Source: Solen grandis
Taxonomy: Eukaryota > Mollusca > Bivalvia > Adapedonta > Solenidae
Assembly: GCA_021229015.1 (NCBI GenBank)
Contig: CM037778.1
Coordinates: 19,537,214-19,601,213, forward strand
Direction: 5' to 3'
DNA length: 64,000 nucleotides
Of this stretch, positions 25,256 to 37,502 are shown in pieces. Made by a program: the position numbers and the translations under genes. Each line of letters starts with the position of its first letter. The stretch's first letter is position 1. The notes under the pieces were generated by a model that saw only the letters and a program-made list of their open reading frames with translations, ran no database searches and was not told where the DNA came from.

Positions 25256-25663
25256 TCCCAATGATTTGCTGGTCATACGAGTATCAGAATGATGAACTGC
25301 GTAATAGAATGGTTTCTGGTTATGTATAAACTCAAAGCAGAGTACCAGAACAAGCAGTCTATATTTCCGATTGGTTGTTCCTACTTTGGGAAACCCGCAT
25401 ATGACGTGTACACTAACGGATAATCTCGGCTGTGCATCAAATGCAACATATACGAAATGTTACGAAAACAATGACATGGGAATCACAAAGTGCCATATAA
25501 CTGGCTTATATATAGCTTAGCTTAGTTAAAATATTTTTGAGTCGCCCCCTAATAGCTTTTTAAAAAAGATTAGTTTGAGTCAACTCCTTAATCGAGAGCA
25601 GCAAGTCACGTGGGTTTTCAAGGCCGGTAGTCTCAATCTCTTATTTCACGGTGCATAACCACA

Positions 25664-26195
25664 TCGGCAGGCTCTCCGCGGAAATCGCTATATCGGCATA
25701 TAAATTATTTAATTTCCGTAAACAATAAGATAAACCATAGATTGCAGAGAGCCTGCCTGTGATAAATGCATAGAGTCTGTCCCTGTGCTTCAAAAAGTGA
25801 TGTGCAGAGAGACCTCTCAATTTATCGGTATCTTCTTGCAGAATATACTGAAAAGATTACATTTGATGGTCATATTATAGACATAATCAAAGCAGTAACC
25901 TGCTGAAGCCTGTAGAAAGTGCCGAGGTTGTGTTCCATGTTGGTACGTCACTAAACTGTTCGGCCGAGTTTCAGGTCGCAGTCGCTGATAATTGAAAAGT
26001 CTACACGCATATACATAGCTAAGATACTCTAATATTCCGTGCAATACTTAATATTGAGCAACACAACTTTGAAGGTGACAAGTGGTCTGTTTCTTTCCCA
26101 TCCGCCCAGCGTTTGCTAGTGTTTATGACAGAATGACCGGTGCGAACGCAGAGAGCCTGCCGATATAGCGATTTCCGTGGAGAGCCTGCCGATAT
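25664..26195. repeat. inverted and tandem copies of 'gagagcctgccgatat' at the assembly gap
   Basis: The word agagcctgccgatatagcga lies at 26152-26171 and its reverse complement lies near 25664-25698. A second copy of gagagcctgccgatat follows 29 bp later (26180-26195), directly against the run of Ns. A third partial word (gagagcctgcctg) is near 25746. Confidence 0.75.
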
Positions 26196-26295
26196 NNNNN
26201 NNNNNNNNNNNNNNNNNNNNNNNNNNNNNNNNNNNNNNNNNNNNNNNNNNNNNNNNNNNNNNNNNNNNNNNNNNNNNNNNNNNNNNNNNNNNNNN
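26196..26295. other. assembly gap (100 N)
   Basis: A run of exactly 100 N, the usual placeholder for a gap of unknown size. The repeat against its left edge suggests a tandem array stopped the assembly. Missing sequence may include exons 1-2 of USP-A. Confidence 0.95.
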
Positions 26296-26344
26296 TCGGT
26301 CTTCAGGATGTTACTTTCATCTTAGATAAATGAAATTTATGTAA

Positions 26345-26526
26345 AAAAATAAATGGTACTGGTATATAGCTCCCTTGCTTGGTGCTAGTTCCAGGACTGG
26401 TTTGCCTGGTGTCTGGATAATGTGACTAGGTATGACATCATGTGTGATTTTGCAATATGGTAGCACTATATCTGTCTCCAAATGACAGAAATATTGTCCA
26501 TGGGACATAAAACCCAGTAAACAAAA
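26345..26526 (+). mobile_element. SINE family 2 copy (body)
   Basis: Contains the family-2 body words (ggtactgg, agctccc.tgcttgg, aggactggtt, gataatgtgact, gcactatatctgtctccaaa) and the gggac.taaaaccca end. The tRNA head is absent or replaced by the gap side. Confidence 0.75.
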
Positions 26527-27084
26527 CAATGAGGTTTATAAATACTTTTATTAGAAAAACAACGCTGTCTTGGATAATTTAAATTCAGATCAATAGATGC
26601 TATCTCAGCTAATGTCTACTCTTGAATCTAACTATGCTGTTACAAACCTAGTGTCTGTCATGGCCGGCTGTGTATTTACATGGGGGGGATGTCCTTTGAT
26701 TAGACATGTCCTTAGATTAAGGTCAGTGTTTACATAGGTTGTCTTGTATTGGGGGATGTTTAAATGTCCAGGCTGTCTGAAGGAAAACAAATTAATATAA
26801 CGGAGCAATAAATTGCAGCCACAGGGAAAAAAAAATCGTTGTCTTTGGGATAGGTGATAAATTGTATTGTAATTGATTCAGGGAAGGTTTTTATAATCAG
26901 TGGGTTTTTTTTACTGTAAACAGAAGGTCTTTACAATGATATTTAATACATATGTAGCAATGATAAATAAAAGGTTAGTTAACAAAGTGTTTGAAACATA
27001 TAAATAATGAATTTTGCATCTAATTTCACAATCATTTGTGATTATGACGTCTTACAGTTTTTGTTTTTCTTCTGAACATTTTTT

Positions 27085-27660
27085 TTAATTTTTTTTAACC
27101 AGAGGAAAGAGATCTTCCAAAGTTGCAAGTTTTAGCAAGTTATCAGGTTTATGTTCTGATATAAATTCTGCTTTGGGATGAATGATATATGCCTCACTGA
27201 TGGTTTTCTTTTCTGCTTTTGGCTGAGGAACATATTGTGCTGGGGTTTTCCAGGCTGCTTTAAGCTGAGAAACATGCCTCACTGGGTTTTTTCTAGCTGC
27301 TTTTGAATTAGGCTTTGGGCTGAGGAACATGCCTCACTGTGGGTTTCCCAGCTCCCTTGGGATAAACATGCCTCACTGTGGGTTTCCCAGCTGTCTTGGG
27401 ATGAATATGCCTCACTGGGGGTTTCCCAGCTACAATGGGATGAACATGCCTCACTGTGGGTTTCCCAGCTGCCTTGGTTTGAATTTGCCTCACTGGGGGT
27501 TTCCCAGCTGCATTGGGATGAATATGCCTCACTGGGGGTTTCCCAGCTGCCTTGGGATGATTATGGAACACTGGAGTTTTCCCACCTACTTTGGGATAAG
27601 GACATTGTTGTAGCTGCTTTGAGATTTGATGGGATTTTCCTATTTGCTTTAGGAAAAGTA
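27085..27660 (-). repeat. 39-bp minisatellite encoding a 13-residue repeat (possible broken exon)
   Basis: About ten units of 39 bp. On the minus strand each unit reads like PKAAGKPPVRHVH. Two open pieces (27308-27571 and 27085-27330) carry the same repeat and are joined by a frame shift near 27310. The second ends in a non-repeat tail (EHKPDNLLKLATLEDLFPLVKKN) and a stop. Because 39 is a multiple of three, open frames on both strands are expected by chance, so coding is not proven. The preserved Lys-Ala-x-Gly-Lys-Pro-x-Val pattern across the shift is compatible with an exon of a low-complexity basic protein. Confidence 0.55.
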
Positions 27661-27691
27661 CATCGCTTCATCTAAGAAAAAAAATCTTTTT

Positions 27692-28696
27692 AGCTCACCT
27701 GAGCACTTGTGCTCGGGTGAGCTTTTGTGATCGCCTTTTGTCCGTCGTGCGTCGTGCGTCGTGCGTCGTCAGTCGTCCGTCGTCCGTCGTCAACAATTGC
27801 TTGTGAACACTCTAGAGGCCACAGTTTTGGCCCAATCTTCATAAAACTTGGTCAGGATGTTTGTCTACATGATATCTCGGATGAGTTCGAAATTGGGTCA
27901 TGTGGGGTCAAAAACTAGGTCACTAGGTCAAATCCTTGAAAAACCTTGTGAACACTCTAGAGGCCACAGTTTTAGCCCAATCTTCATAAAATTTGGTCAG
28001 GATATTTGTCTACATGATATCTCAGATGAGTTCGAATTGGGTCATTGGGGTCAAAAACTAGGTCACCAGGTCAAATCTTAGAAAAACCTTGTGAACACTC
28101 TAAGGCCACAATTTCGGCCCAATCTTCATGAAACTTGGTCAGGATGTTTGTCTACATGATATCTCGGATGAGTTCGAAATTGGGTCATGTGGGGTCAAAA
28201 ACTAGGTCACCAGGTCAAATCTTAGAAAAAGCTTGTGAACACTCTAGAGGCCACAATTTTGGCCCAATCTTCATGAAACTTGGTCAGGATGTTTGTCTAC
28301 ATGATATCTCGGATGAGTTCGAAATTGGGTCATTGGGGTCAAAAACTAGGTCACCAGGAAATCTTAGAAAAACCTTGTGAACACTCTACAGGCCAAGTTT
28401 TGGCCCAATCTTCATAAAATGGTCAGGTGTTTGTCTACATGATATCTCGATGAGTTCGAAAGCTTGTGAACACTCTAGAGGCCTACATTTTTGTCCCAGT
28501 CTTCATTAAACTTAATATGAATGATGACTGCATGAATTTCCAGTTGAGTGCAAATTCAGGTAGGATCAATATGTAGGTCACTTAGTCAAATGTTAGAAAA
28601 ACACTTTTAGATGCCAGATTTTTTGTCATTATGCCTAACACTGCCATCTTACTCAGGTGAGCGACACAGGGCCATCTTGGCCCTCTTGTTTTTTTT
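27692..28696 (+). mobile_element. hairpin-ended element, copy 1 (about 145-bp internal units)
   Basis: It opens with the stem AGCTCACCTGAGCAC..GTGAGC, then a (gtcgtgc/gtcgtcc)n tract and caacaattgc. About four tandem units of about 141-147 bp follow (gtgaacactctagaggccac ... actaggtcac.aggtcaaat). It ends caggtgagcgacacagggcc then ..ggccctcttgtttt. No coding capacity. Confidence 0.8.
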
Positions 28697-29620
28697 AATG
28701 AAGTCCTTTGAATTATGACGAAATTGTCAGGTAAGAAACTTATTTTATAATTATGCATTTCAAGGCAAGCTTGATTTCTTAACTAAGGAGACAGTGATTC
28801 TGGACTTTGAAAGCCACTTCAAGCCTTGAATTCTATTGCATTTAAACACACACATACACACAGAAATTCATCAACAGAACTTAAGTTGCGTGGTAAAAAT
28901 TAGTTTGCTAAGGGGATATGGCCTATATTCCACCTGTAAAAAGGGCTGGAAAAAAAGAAAAAGACAAAACATGTGGTTCCACCGAGACTTGCAAATCCTG
29001 CTCTTGAAGTATGTGTGCAATAAGATATAGTAGATAATTCAGAAGTTTGTAGTGTTAACATAGTTGTTAGGAACAGGGACTCGGAGTTGAACTTTGGAGA
29101 TTGGATAAAAATATAGTTAGGTCAATAATGTCTCAACACTAATGGAGATATGATTTTTGTCCATGACAGGTATGTTTGTGCCGGGGCATGGTAAAGTTTT
29201 CATTGCACTCTCTCTGTATATTCATGTGTTGTAATAGTCGTTTATTTTTTATTGTGCATGCTGTCATCTCCTAAGTCTGTTTTAATGTTTCCTTAGATTG
29301 GATGGAAGGCAGATACTAGTTTCATTAAAATATTCATGACATTTGCTGCTAATGAAATAGGAGTAATGATGAATCAAGATATCTTGGATGTCCCTTATGG
29401 CAGACGGAATTAAATTTACATACATTTCTCTAGAAGTACATGTACAGTCAGCTTGAGAGCCCTGTGTCCTTGATGTTTGCAAGTTATTAAATGCTGTTTC
29501 TGTAGGTTTCTTTGATGTTTCAACAGACTGGGCTTGCAGATGCAAGGTTGGTGATTCTACCTGGGTTATACTTGCCTCAGTCTCAAGACTCCGGCACTTT
29601 CTCCACCTGTCAGGAGCAGA
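28697..29620. other. single-copy intergenic DNA, no exon recognised
   Basis: No repeat or coding motif recognised. This is a candidate place for missing upstream USP-A exons, but none could be identified with confidence. Confidence 0.4.
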
Positions 29621-31010
29621 ACTCTTACCATGCTATATTTCTAAATTGGACTTGTCCTTTCTTTATTAGCTCACATGAGCACAACGTGCTCAAGGTGAGC
29701 TTTTCTGATCGCCTTTTGTCCGGCGTCCGTCGTCCGTGCGTGCGTGCGTGCGTGCGTCCGTCCGTGCGTCCGTGCGTCCGGCGTCAACAATTGCTTCAAA
29801 CAACATCTCCTCCTAAACGGCTTGGCCAATTTGTAAAATATTTTGCAGGAATGTTCCTTAGATGAAGCTCTACTAAAGTTGTATAAATGGTTCTGGTCCA
29901 TCGCATAATTAGGTCACAGGAGCTAAAAATAGATTTTAAAAATGAAAATTTAAAAAATCTTCTTCTCTGAAACCACAAGGCCTAGCCTTTTGATTTTTGG
30001 TATGTAGCATGATCTTATGACTCTCTACCAGGATTGTACAAATTATGACCCTGGGGTCAAAATTGGCCCCGCCCCAGGGGTCACTTGATTTCACATAGGC
30101 TAATATAGGAAAAACTTGAAAAAATCTTCTTCTCCGAAACCACAAGGCCTAACCTTTTGATTTTTGGTATGTAGCATCATCTTATGGGCCACTACCAAGA
30201 TTGTACAAATCATAGCCCTATGGTGATAAATGACCCCGCACCAGGGGTCACTTGTTTTACATAGAGTTATATAGAAAAATCTTAAAAAATCTTCTTCTAT
30301 GAATCCATAAGGCCTAGAGCTTAGATATTTGGTATTAGCATCATCTTATGGGCCACTACCAAGATTGTACAAATCATAGCCCTATGATGATAAATGACCC
30401 CGCACCAGGGGTCACTTGTTTTACATAGAGTTATATAGGAAAATCTTAAAAAATCTTCTTCTATGAATCCATAAGGCCTACAGCTTAGATATTTGGTATG
30501 TAGCATCATCTTATGGGCCACTACCAAGATTGTACAAATCATAGCCCTATGGTGATAAATGACCCCGCACCAGGGGTCACTTGTTTTACAAGAGTTATAA
30601 GAAAAATCTTAAAAAATCTTCTTCATGAATCATAGGCCTAGAGCTTAGATATTTGGTATGAAGCATCATCTTATGGGCCACTACCAAGATTTTCAAAGTC
30701 TTGGCCCTACGGTGATAAATGACCCTGCGCCCAAGTCTTCTCTGAAACCATATAGCCCATTGCTTAGATATTTGGTGTGTAGTATTGTCAGGGGTAAAAT
30801 GTTTTAGATTAAGTTATATCAGAATCCTTGTCTGTTTAAAAACCTTGACATCAGTTGAAGCAATGGTACTCAGGTGAGCGATTCAGGGCCATCATGGCCC
30901 TCTTGTTTTTGACTGTACCATAAGTTGCTTTTAGGGGTAGCTTTCTAAAAATTTATTGACTGAAGAGCAAAACAGTGCAGACCATGATCAGACTGCATGG
31001 AGAAAGAAAA
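29620..31010 (+). repeat. interspersed repeat interrupted by hairpin-ended element copy 2
   Basis: The left part (catgctatatttctaaatt, acttgtcctttc, 29629-29664) and right part (gactgtaccataagttg .. attgactgaagagcaaaac, from 30910) match the uninterrupted related sequence at 43474-43680. The hairpin-ended element sits exactly between them. Confidence 0.7.
29667..30909 (+). mobile_element. hairpin-ended element, copy 2
   Basis: Opens AGCTCACATGAGCAC and GTGCTCAAGGTGAGC (hairpin), then the (gtccg/gtgcg)n tract, aacaacatctcctcctaaac, about five internal units (caaggcctag .. atgaccccgcaccaggggtc), and ends caggtgagcgattcagggcc, atcatggccctcttg. No protein is encoded. Confidence 0.85.
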
Positions 31011-32008
31011 TGCTTACTGCATTGTATGGGCTAAATATGTGACTTAACAACTTAACATCACAGCAGACAATGACAATTAAATAGCAGTTATTTGTAAAAT
31101 GTTTACTTGTATATTCATACTTTCAAATTTAGGTCTCAACATATTTTTTTTACATTTACTTAAAGACCTTTATATATTTGCCTTTAAGTGGCAGTTACGG
31201 TTCAAAATCATCATTTAATTAGTTGGGGCAAACATGTTGAGATGGATAGACTTGGTTTTGTGAGTCTGTTAAAAAAGAGATCTAAGGTATAAAATTATAT
31301 TGTGTGTATGGACAATATTTTCAGATTAAATGGTTTACTACATGTATCTAATAACTAGGTTGAAACCACGTTTTACTGAGATAGCAGATAAATTGTTCAA
31401 TTTTGTCATATTGATGTAAATATGAAACTCCTGTCATGAATATGCATGTAATATTGAATTGATTCGTGATACGGAATCTAGCTGAATCTCACCAATCAGT
31501 TGGAGAGTGAACGAACATACATGAAGCATTCTATTGCTGCACAGTTAGATTGAGGGGTTATTGATACACTGCTAGCATTTTATCAATTTTCTTCTGAGAT
31601 GATTAAAGTTATTTGATAGTATTATAAGATTATGGTTGGTTCCGTTCAGGTGTTAAAAGCACTTTCATCTCAAGGAATTATTTTAGGTGCAAGTTGGAAT
31701 AAAAGATCTCGTAAATAAAATTTTGAAAACAAGGAGAATTTAAGAGATGTTGCAGGAAGCCTTCCATCCATTCTTGTAGACCCAGTTCATGTAAGATAAT
31801 TTTCCAGGAGTTATTTTAGAGCTGTTGTAGACATTGAAGGACAGTAAGAATATGTACATTATTCTTTGGAGAAAGTGGTTTGTTATGGCAGTGTTTTCCA
31901 ATACATGGACTTAATTGTATTTTCTTTGATTTTTGTTTTTAGACCAGCAAAAAAGGGGCACTGTTTATTTGTATAACTGTTACAGCCGATTTAGCTGCAC
32001 TGTATCAC
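31010..32008. other. intergenic, nothing recognised
   Basis: AT-rich DNA without coding motifs, between a repeat and the palindromic MITE. Confidence 0.4.
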
Positions 32009-32016
32009 TTCGCGCT

Positions 32017-32230
32017 CACAGGCTACAGGTGTGGGACTCCCCAATGATACAAAGTAACAATTTAAAACACATTTTATAACAAAATTTCACAATTCAAGAG
32101 AAAAAAATATTGATATCATAAAATATTATGATATCAATATTTTTTTTTCTTGAATTGTGAAATTTTGTTATAAAATGTGTTTTGAATTGTTACTTTGTAT
32201 CATTGGGGGGTCCCACGCCGGTAGCCTGTG
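32017..32230. mobile_element. palindromic hAT-like MITE, copy 1
   Basis: A 214-bp near-perfect palindrome with arms of about 100 bp. The ends are CACAGGCTAC..GTAGCCTGTG. It is flanked by ttcgcgct (32009-32016) and ttcacgct (32231-32238), an 8-bp target duplication with one mismatch. Eight-bp duplications are typical of hAT transposons. It contains no coding sequence. Confidence 0.85.
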
Positions 32231-32238
32231 TTCACGCT

Positions 32239-33505
32239 CAGTAGCCTATCAATAATGCGATTCTGTACATCAGGTTTACTTGTACAAGTTGTACTGAAGG
32301 TCATGACCTCCTTAGGTATGCAATTTATAGATGGAATCAAGGTCATGACCCTCACTCTGGATCTTTATGAAACAAATCAAAGGCATGAGACACTGTTCGC
32401 AGGGTTATCATGAAACAAAGAGCAAGTTAAGCTGATTTACTAATACATGTAACTTGAGTTGCAGGAAAACTGGTGGAGGTTTTGGCGTCAAATGATCTTT
32501 GCCTGTACAGAGTTCAGCTGTGCTGGAATAAGAATTAAAGTTTTTACATGTAAAATCCTGCTGATAGTCTCTCAGTGCATTGATAACTTGGATTCTTTAT
32601 AGTGACGTATACGCACATACCAGTAGATTAGTCGCCATATTTCTCTGTCTATCCCTCTTTTATTGTATCTGGGCTCCTTGGACAGTAAATGAGCTTACAT
32701 ACATGGCACTAACATTGGTTAGACCAGAGTGGTGAGCTCTAACATTTCAAATAGCCAGAGGGGTGTGTCATGAACAGACAAGAGAAAATGATCAAAGGTC
32801 TTTTGTGTAATGGTAAATAAGAGCTTACATTGTCCCAGTCTGTATTTTGTTACCTTTTGAATTTCAGTGTAGCAATACCATGTGACTGCGATGTCACTAA
32901 GGGCATTAAAAGCAAAAACATTGATACCACTTGAAAATGGAAAATTATATCCATAATCTTTTCTTCAATGATTTCTATTGGAAATGACTAGTTTTAGGAG
33001 TTTAAGGAGAAAATTAAAAGCTTTCCACTGAATATAATTATGATCTCCATCATTACCTGAGCCATTGTTTCCAGCTGTATGTGAAACCTTGGAATTTGTT
33101 TGTATGCAAGCAGACTACATGAGTTCCAAGCTATTTTGTCTCAAGGTTTCACATAGTGCTTGAAAAATGTTTTCTCTCTATTAATGCAATCCCAATCTTT
33201 ACAATCCTATTTAAGCTAATTTATGCAGTGCTTTTTTTTAAAACTGAATTTATTGAATTGCATTGATAAAAAGGGATTTCTTTTATTAATATTTTTTATT
33301 AAATATTATATATTTTTCATTATTTCTTACATACACAGCCTCCTATAGATTTCCCTCTAGTTACCCTCAAATATGTTGTTTTTGTTGTATTTTGTTTGTT
33401 TTGTACATGTCAACAAATTTTTCTATTTCTTTCCGACTTGTTTGACAATCTCTTTCTATTGTTACCAAAGTATGATGCCTCATATTTTAACCCCCTCCCC
33501 CTTTT
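32239..33505. other. intergenic, nothing recognised
   Basis: AT-rich DNA without coding motifs or repeats I could assign. Confidence 0.4.
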
Positions 33506-33507
33506 TT

Positions 33508-35090
33508 AGCTCACATGAGCACAACGTGCTCAAGGTGAGCTTTTCTGATCGCCTTTTGTCCGGCGTCCGTCGTCCGTCGTCCGTGCGTCCGTGCGTGCGT
33601 GCGGCGTCAACAATTGCTTCAAACAACATCTCCTCCTAAACGGCTTGGCCAATTTGAAAAATATTTTGCAGGAATGTTCCTTGGATGAAGCTCTACTAAA
33701 GTTGTATAAATGGTTCTGGTCCATCGCATAATTAGGTCACAGGAGCTAAAAATAGATTTTAAAAATGAAAATTTAAAAAATCTTCTTCTCTGAAACCACA
33801 AGGCCTAGCCTTTTGATTTTTGGTATGTAGCATGATCTTATGACTGTCTACCAGGATTGTACAAATTATGACCCTGGTCAAATTGCCCCGCCAGGGTACT
33901 ATTAATAGTAATATAGAAAAACTTGAAAATCTTCTTCTCGAAACCACAAGCTGCCTTGATTAGTTGTGCATATCTAGGGCCTACCAGATTACAAATCAGC
34001 CCTGGTGATAAAGACCGCACAGGGGTCACTGTTTTACATAGGTTATATAGAAAAATCTTAAAAAATCTTCCATAAGGCCTAGAGCTTAGATATTTGGTAT
34101 GTAGCATCATCTTATGGGCCACTACCAAGATTGTACAAATCATAGCCCTATGGTGATAAATGACCCCGCACCAGGGGTCACTTGTTTTACATAGAGTTAT
34201 ATAGGAAAAATCTTAAAAAATCTTCTTCAATGAATCATAAGGCCTAGAGCTTAGATATTTGGTATGAAGCATCATCTTATGGGCCACTACCAAGATTGTA
34301 CAAATCATAGCCCTATGGTGATAAATGACCCCGCACCAGGGGTCACTTGTTTTACATAGAGTTATATAGGAAAATCTTAAAAAATCTTCTTCATGAATGC
34401 ATAAGGCCTAGAGCTTAGATATTTGGTATGAAGCATCATCTTATGGGCCACTACCAAGATTGTACAAATCATAGCCCTATGGTGATAAATGACCCCGCAC
34501 CAGGGGTCACTTGTTTTACATAGAGTTATATAGGAAAATCTTAAAAAATCTTCTTCTATGAATGCCATAAGGCCTAGAGCTTAGATATTTGGTATGAAGC
34601 ATCATCTTATGGGCCACTACCAAGATTGTACAAATCATAGCCCTATGGTGATAAATGACCCCGCACCAGGGGTCACTTGTTTTACAAGAGTTATATAGGA
34701 AATCTTAAAATCTTCTTCATGATCATAAGGCCTAAGCTTAGATTTGTATGAGCATCATCTTATGGGCCACTACAAGATGTACAAATCATAGCCTATGGTG
34801 ATAATGACCCCACCAGGGTCACTTTTTTACGATTTAAACTTATTGATCATAAGGCCTAGAGCTTAGATTTTGTATGAGCATCATTACAATTTATGCATAC
34901 AAGTTTCAAATCTGCCCTATGGTGATAAATGACCCCCACCAGGGGTCACTTTTTACATGAGTTAATAGGAAAATCTTAAAAATCTTCTTCTATGAATCAT
35001 AATGGCCTAGAGCTTAGATTTTGGTATGTAGATCATCTATGGGCATAAAGATTTCAATCTGCCTAGGTGATAAATGACCCTGGTCTTTTG
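33508..35090 (+). mobile_element. hairpin-ended element, copy 3 (decayed, 3' end missing)
   Basis: The opening hairpin and the next 300 bp are nearly the same as copies 2 and 4. About seven 165-bp-type units follow, the later ones eroded by many small deletions (34680-35080). The usual closing hairpin ggccatcatggcc is absent. Confidence 0.8.
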
Positions 35091-35650
35091 AAACTTGTAA
35101 TGAGCCAATTTAGTTCTTTAAAAATTGATATTTCGGTTGTAAAGTCAGGTACATGGGATTACATATGGCCCTTTGTTAGTTATGTGAATTGTCTGTTAAA
35201 ATTGCATCAGTTGTCATGTACTCATCGAGCACAGGCCATATTAGGCCTTTGTTTTAGGATTGTTGAATGGCCGTTGTCAGTTCATCGCCCACAATTAGTT
35301 TGTTTACACTCTAGCATCTTCATTTCTTAAGCAATAATTTTCAAACTTTATGTTTATAATCATAATCTCTCGGCCAATTTTGATTATGGCTGATATGGGC
35401 CAATTAAGTCAGGAGTTATGCCCCTTTTAGTATAAAAAGATGTCATATTTCACTTTGGTTTGGGTTAGGAGTTATGCCCCTTTTAATATAAAAAGATGTC
35501 AGATTTCACTTGGTTTACACTTAAGCATCTTCATTTCTTAAGCAATCATCTTCAAACTCCTTGACAATGTTAATAGCCATAATCTCTTGGGCAAAGTTCG
35601 ATAAAGGCTGATATGGGCCAGTTAGATCAGGAGTTTATGCTCATTTTAAA
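35090..35650 (+). repeat. interspersed repeat with two 'aggagttatgcccctttta' units
   Basis: The words tgattatggctgatatggg, taggagttatgccccttt and tttacactctagcatcttca occur twice here and again at 50935-51240. This is a repeat family separate from the hairpin-ended elements. Confidence 0.65.
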
Positions 35651-35970
35651 ACAAGAGGGACATTGAGGCCCTGGATCGCTCACCTGAGTATAGGGTTACC
35701 CAAGGAACATCAGATGTACAGATTCTGTACTAAAATATTTTGAAATCTGGCCAGTAGTTTTGAAGGAGATGATTTTTAAAGTTCCATAATTATTTTCTTT
35801 CCATTGCCATGGCAACCAGAGTTCTACATGGATCAAGTTTATTTTAGCAACGTTTGTGAATGTTCACCCAAAGATGAGCCCTGCAAAGTTTAATCAAATT
35901 CTGTCCAGCGGTTTGAAATTTTCACTATATACATTTATGGCAAATTAGCCCCACCCCTGGCGGCCATGTT
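35650..35970 (-). mobile_element. fragment related to hairpin-ended elements
   Basis: Starts aaacaagagggacattgagg, ccctggatcgctcacctgag, which is the closing end of the family in reverse orientation, and runs into a different body (tttgaaatctggccagtag). The opening end is absent; copy 4 begins at its edge. Confidence 0.55.
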
Positions 35971-35973
35971 TTT

Positions 35974-37364
35974 AGCTCACATGAGCACAACGTGCTCAAG
36001 GTGAGCTTTTCTGATCGCCTTTTGTCCGGCGTCCGTCGTCCGTCGTCCGTGCGTCCGTGCGTGCGTGCGTCCGGCGTCAACAATTGCTTCAAACAACATC
36101 TCCTCCTAAACGGCTTGGCCAATTTGAAAAATATTTTGCAGGAATGTTCCTTGGATGAAGCTCTACTAAAGTTGTATAAATGGTTCTGGTCCATCGCATA
36201 ATTAGGTCACAGGAGCTAAAAATAGATTTTAAAAATGAAAATTTAAAAAATCTTCTTCTCTGAAACCACAAGGCCTAGCCTTTTGATTTTTGGTATGTAG
36301 CATGATCTTATGGGCCACTACCAAGATTGTACAAATCATAGCCCTATGGTGATAAATGACCCCGCACCAGGGGTCACTTGTTTTACATAGAGTTATATAG
36401 AAAAATCTTAAAAAATCTTCTTCTATGAATCCATAAGGCCTAGAGCTTAGATATTTGGTATGTAGCATCATCTTATGGGCCACTACCAAGATTGTACAAA
36501 TCATAGCCCTATGGTGATAAATGACCCCGCACCAGGGGTCACTTGTTTTACATAGAGTTATATAGGAAAATCTTAAAAAATCTTCTTCCATGAATGCATA
36601 AGGCCTAGAGCTTAGATATTTGGTATGAAGCATCATCTTATGGGCCACTACCAAGATTGTACAAATCATAGCCCTATGGTGATAAATGACCCCGCACCAG
36701 GGGTCACTTGTTTTACATAGAGTTATATAGGAAAATCTTAAAAAATCTTCTTCTATGAATCCATAAGGCCTAGAGCTTAGATATTTGGTATGTAGCATCA
36801 TCTTATGGGCCACTACCAAGATTGTACAAATCATAGCCCTATGGTGATAAATGACCCCGCACCAGGGGTCACTTGTTTTACATAGAGTTATATAGGAAAA
36901 TCTTAAAAAATCTTCTTCCATGAATGCATAAGGCCTAGAGCTTAGATATTTTGTATGAAGCATCATCTTATGGGCCACTACCAAGATTGTACAAATCATA
37001 GCCCTATGGTGATAAATGACCCCCCACCAGGGGTCACTTGTTTTACACAGAGTTATATAGGAAAATCTTAAAAAATCTTCTAATATGAATCCATAAGGAC
37101 TAGAGCTTAGATTTTTAGTATGTAGTAGCATCTAATGGTCAAAGATTTTCAAAGTCTTGGCCCTACGGTGATAAATGACCCTGCGCCCAAGTCTTCTCTG
37201 AAACCATATGGCCCATTGCTTAGATATTTGGTGTGTAGTATTGTCAGGGGTAAAATGTTTTAGATTAAGTTATATCAGAATCCTTGTCTGTTTAAAAACC
37301 TTGACATCAGTTGAAGCAATGGTACTCAGGTGAGCGATTCAGGGCCATCATGGCCCTCTTGTTT
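35974..37364 (+). mobile_element. hairpin-ended element, copy 4 (165-bp units)
   Basis: A complete copy with opening hairpin, g/c-rich tract, 5' body, about five well-preserved units of 165 bp (the word tcttatgggc recurs at 36306, 36471, 36636 and 36801), 3' body and closing hairpin (gggccatcatggccc). Because 165 is a multiple of three, a long open frame of 300 codons appears on the minus strand; it is a repeat artefact. Confidence 0.88.
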
Positions 37365-37429
37365 ACATATAAAATTGTATGCTGTTTCTACCCCATGTCT
37401 CCCCCTAGTCTCCCAGTCCCCAGTAAATC

Positions 37430-37502
37430 GAGGGCTCAGTGCAAAACGGTCATAACTTGTTCTTATTACATATAAGTTACGACCGTTTTGCGCTGAGCCC
37501 TT
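37430..37502. repeat. hairpin with about 29-bp arms
   Basis: The left arm (37430-37458) and right arm (37473-37502) are reverse complements with a few mismatches around gggctcagygcaaaacggtc, with a loop of about 14 bp. Possibly a tiny MITE. Confidence 0.8.

Noticed and set aside
27329..27613. Plus-strand repeat peptide (MPHCGFPSCLG units)
   Set aside because: Shadow of the 39-bp repeat; the minus strand shows a better pattern and the non-repeat tail.
29161..29225. Possible missing USP-A exon 2 (reads VPGHGKVFIALSL after a cag)
   Set aside because: Resembles the HKPG.. strand of USPs only loosely, the phase does not match the G|GG split codon, and no donor fits.
36229..37131. 300-codon open frame on the minus strand
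   Set aside because: It lies entirely in 165-bp tandem units; 165 is a multiple of three, so the frame repeats itself without stops. No start context, splice signal or protein family.
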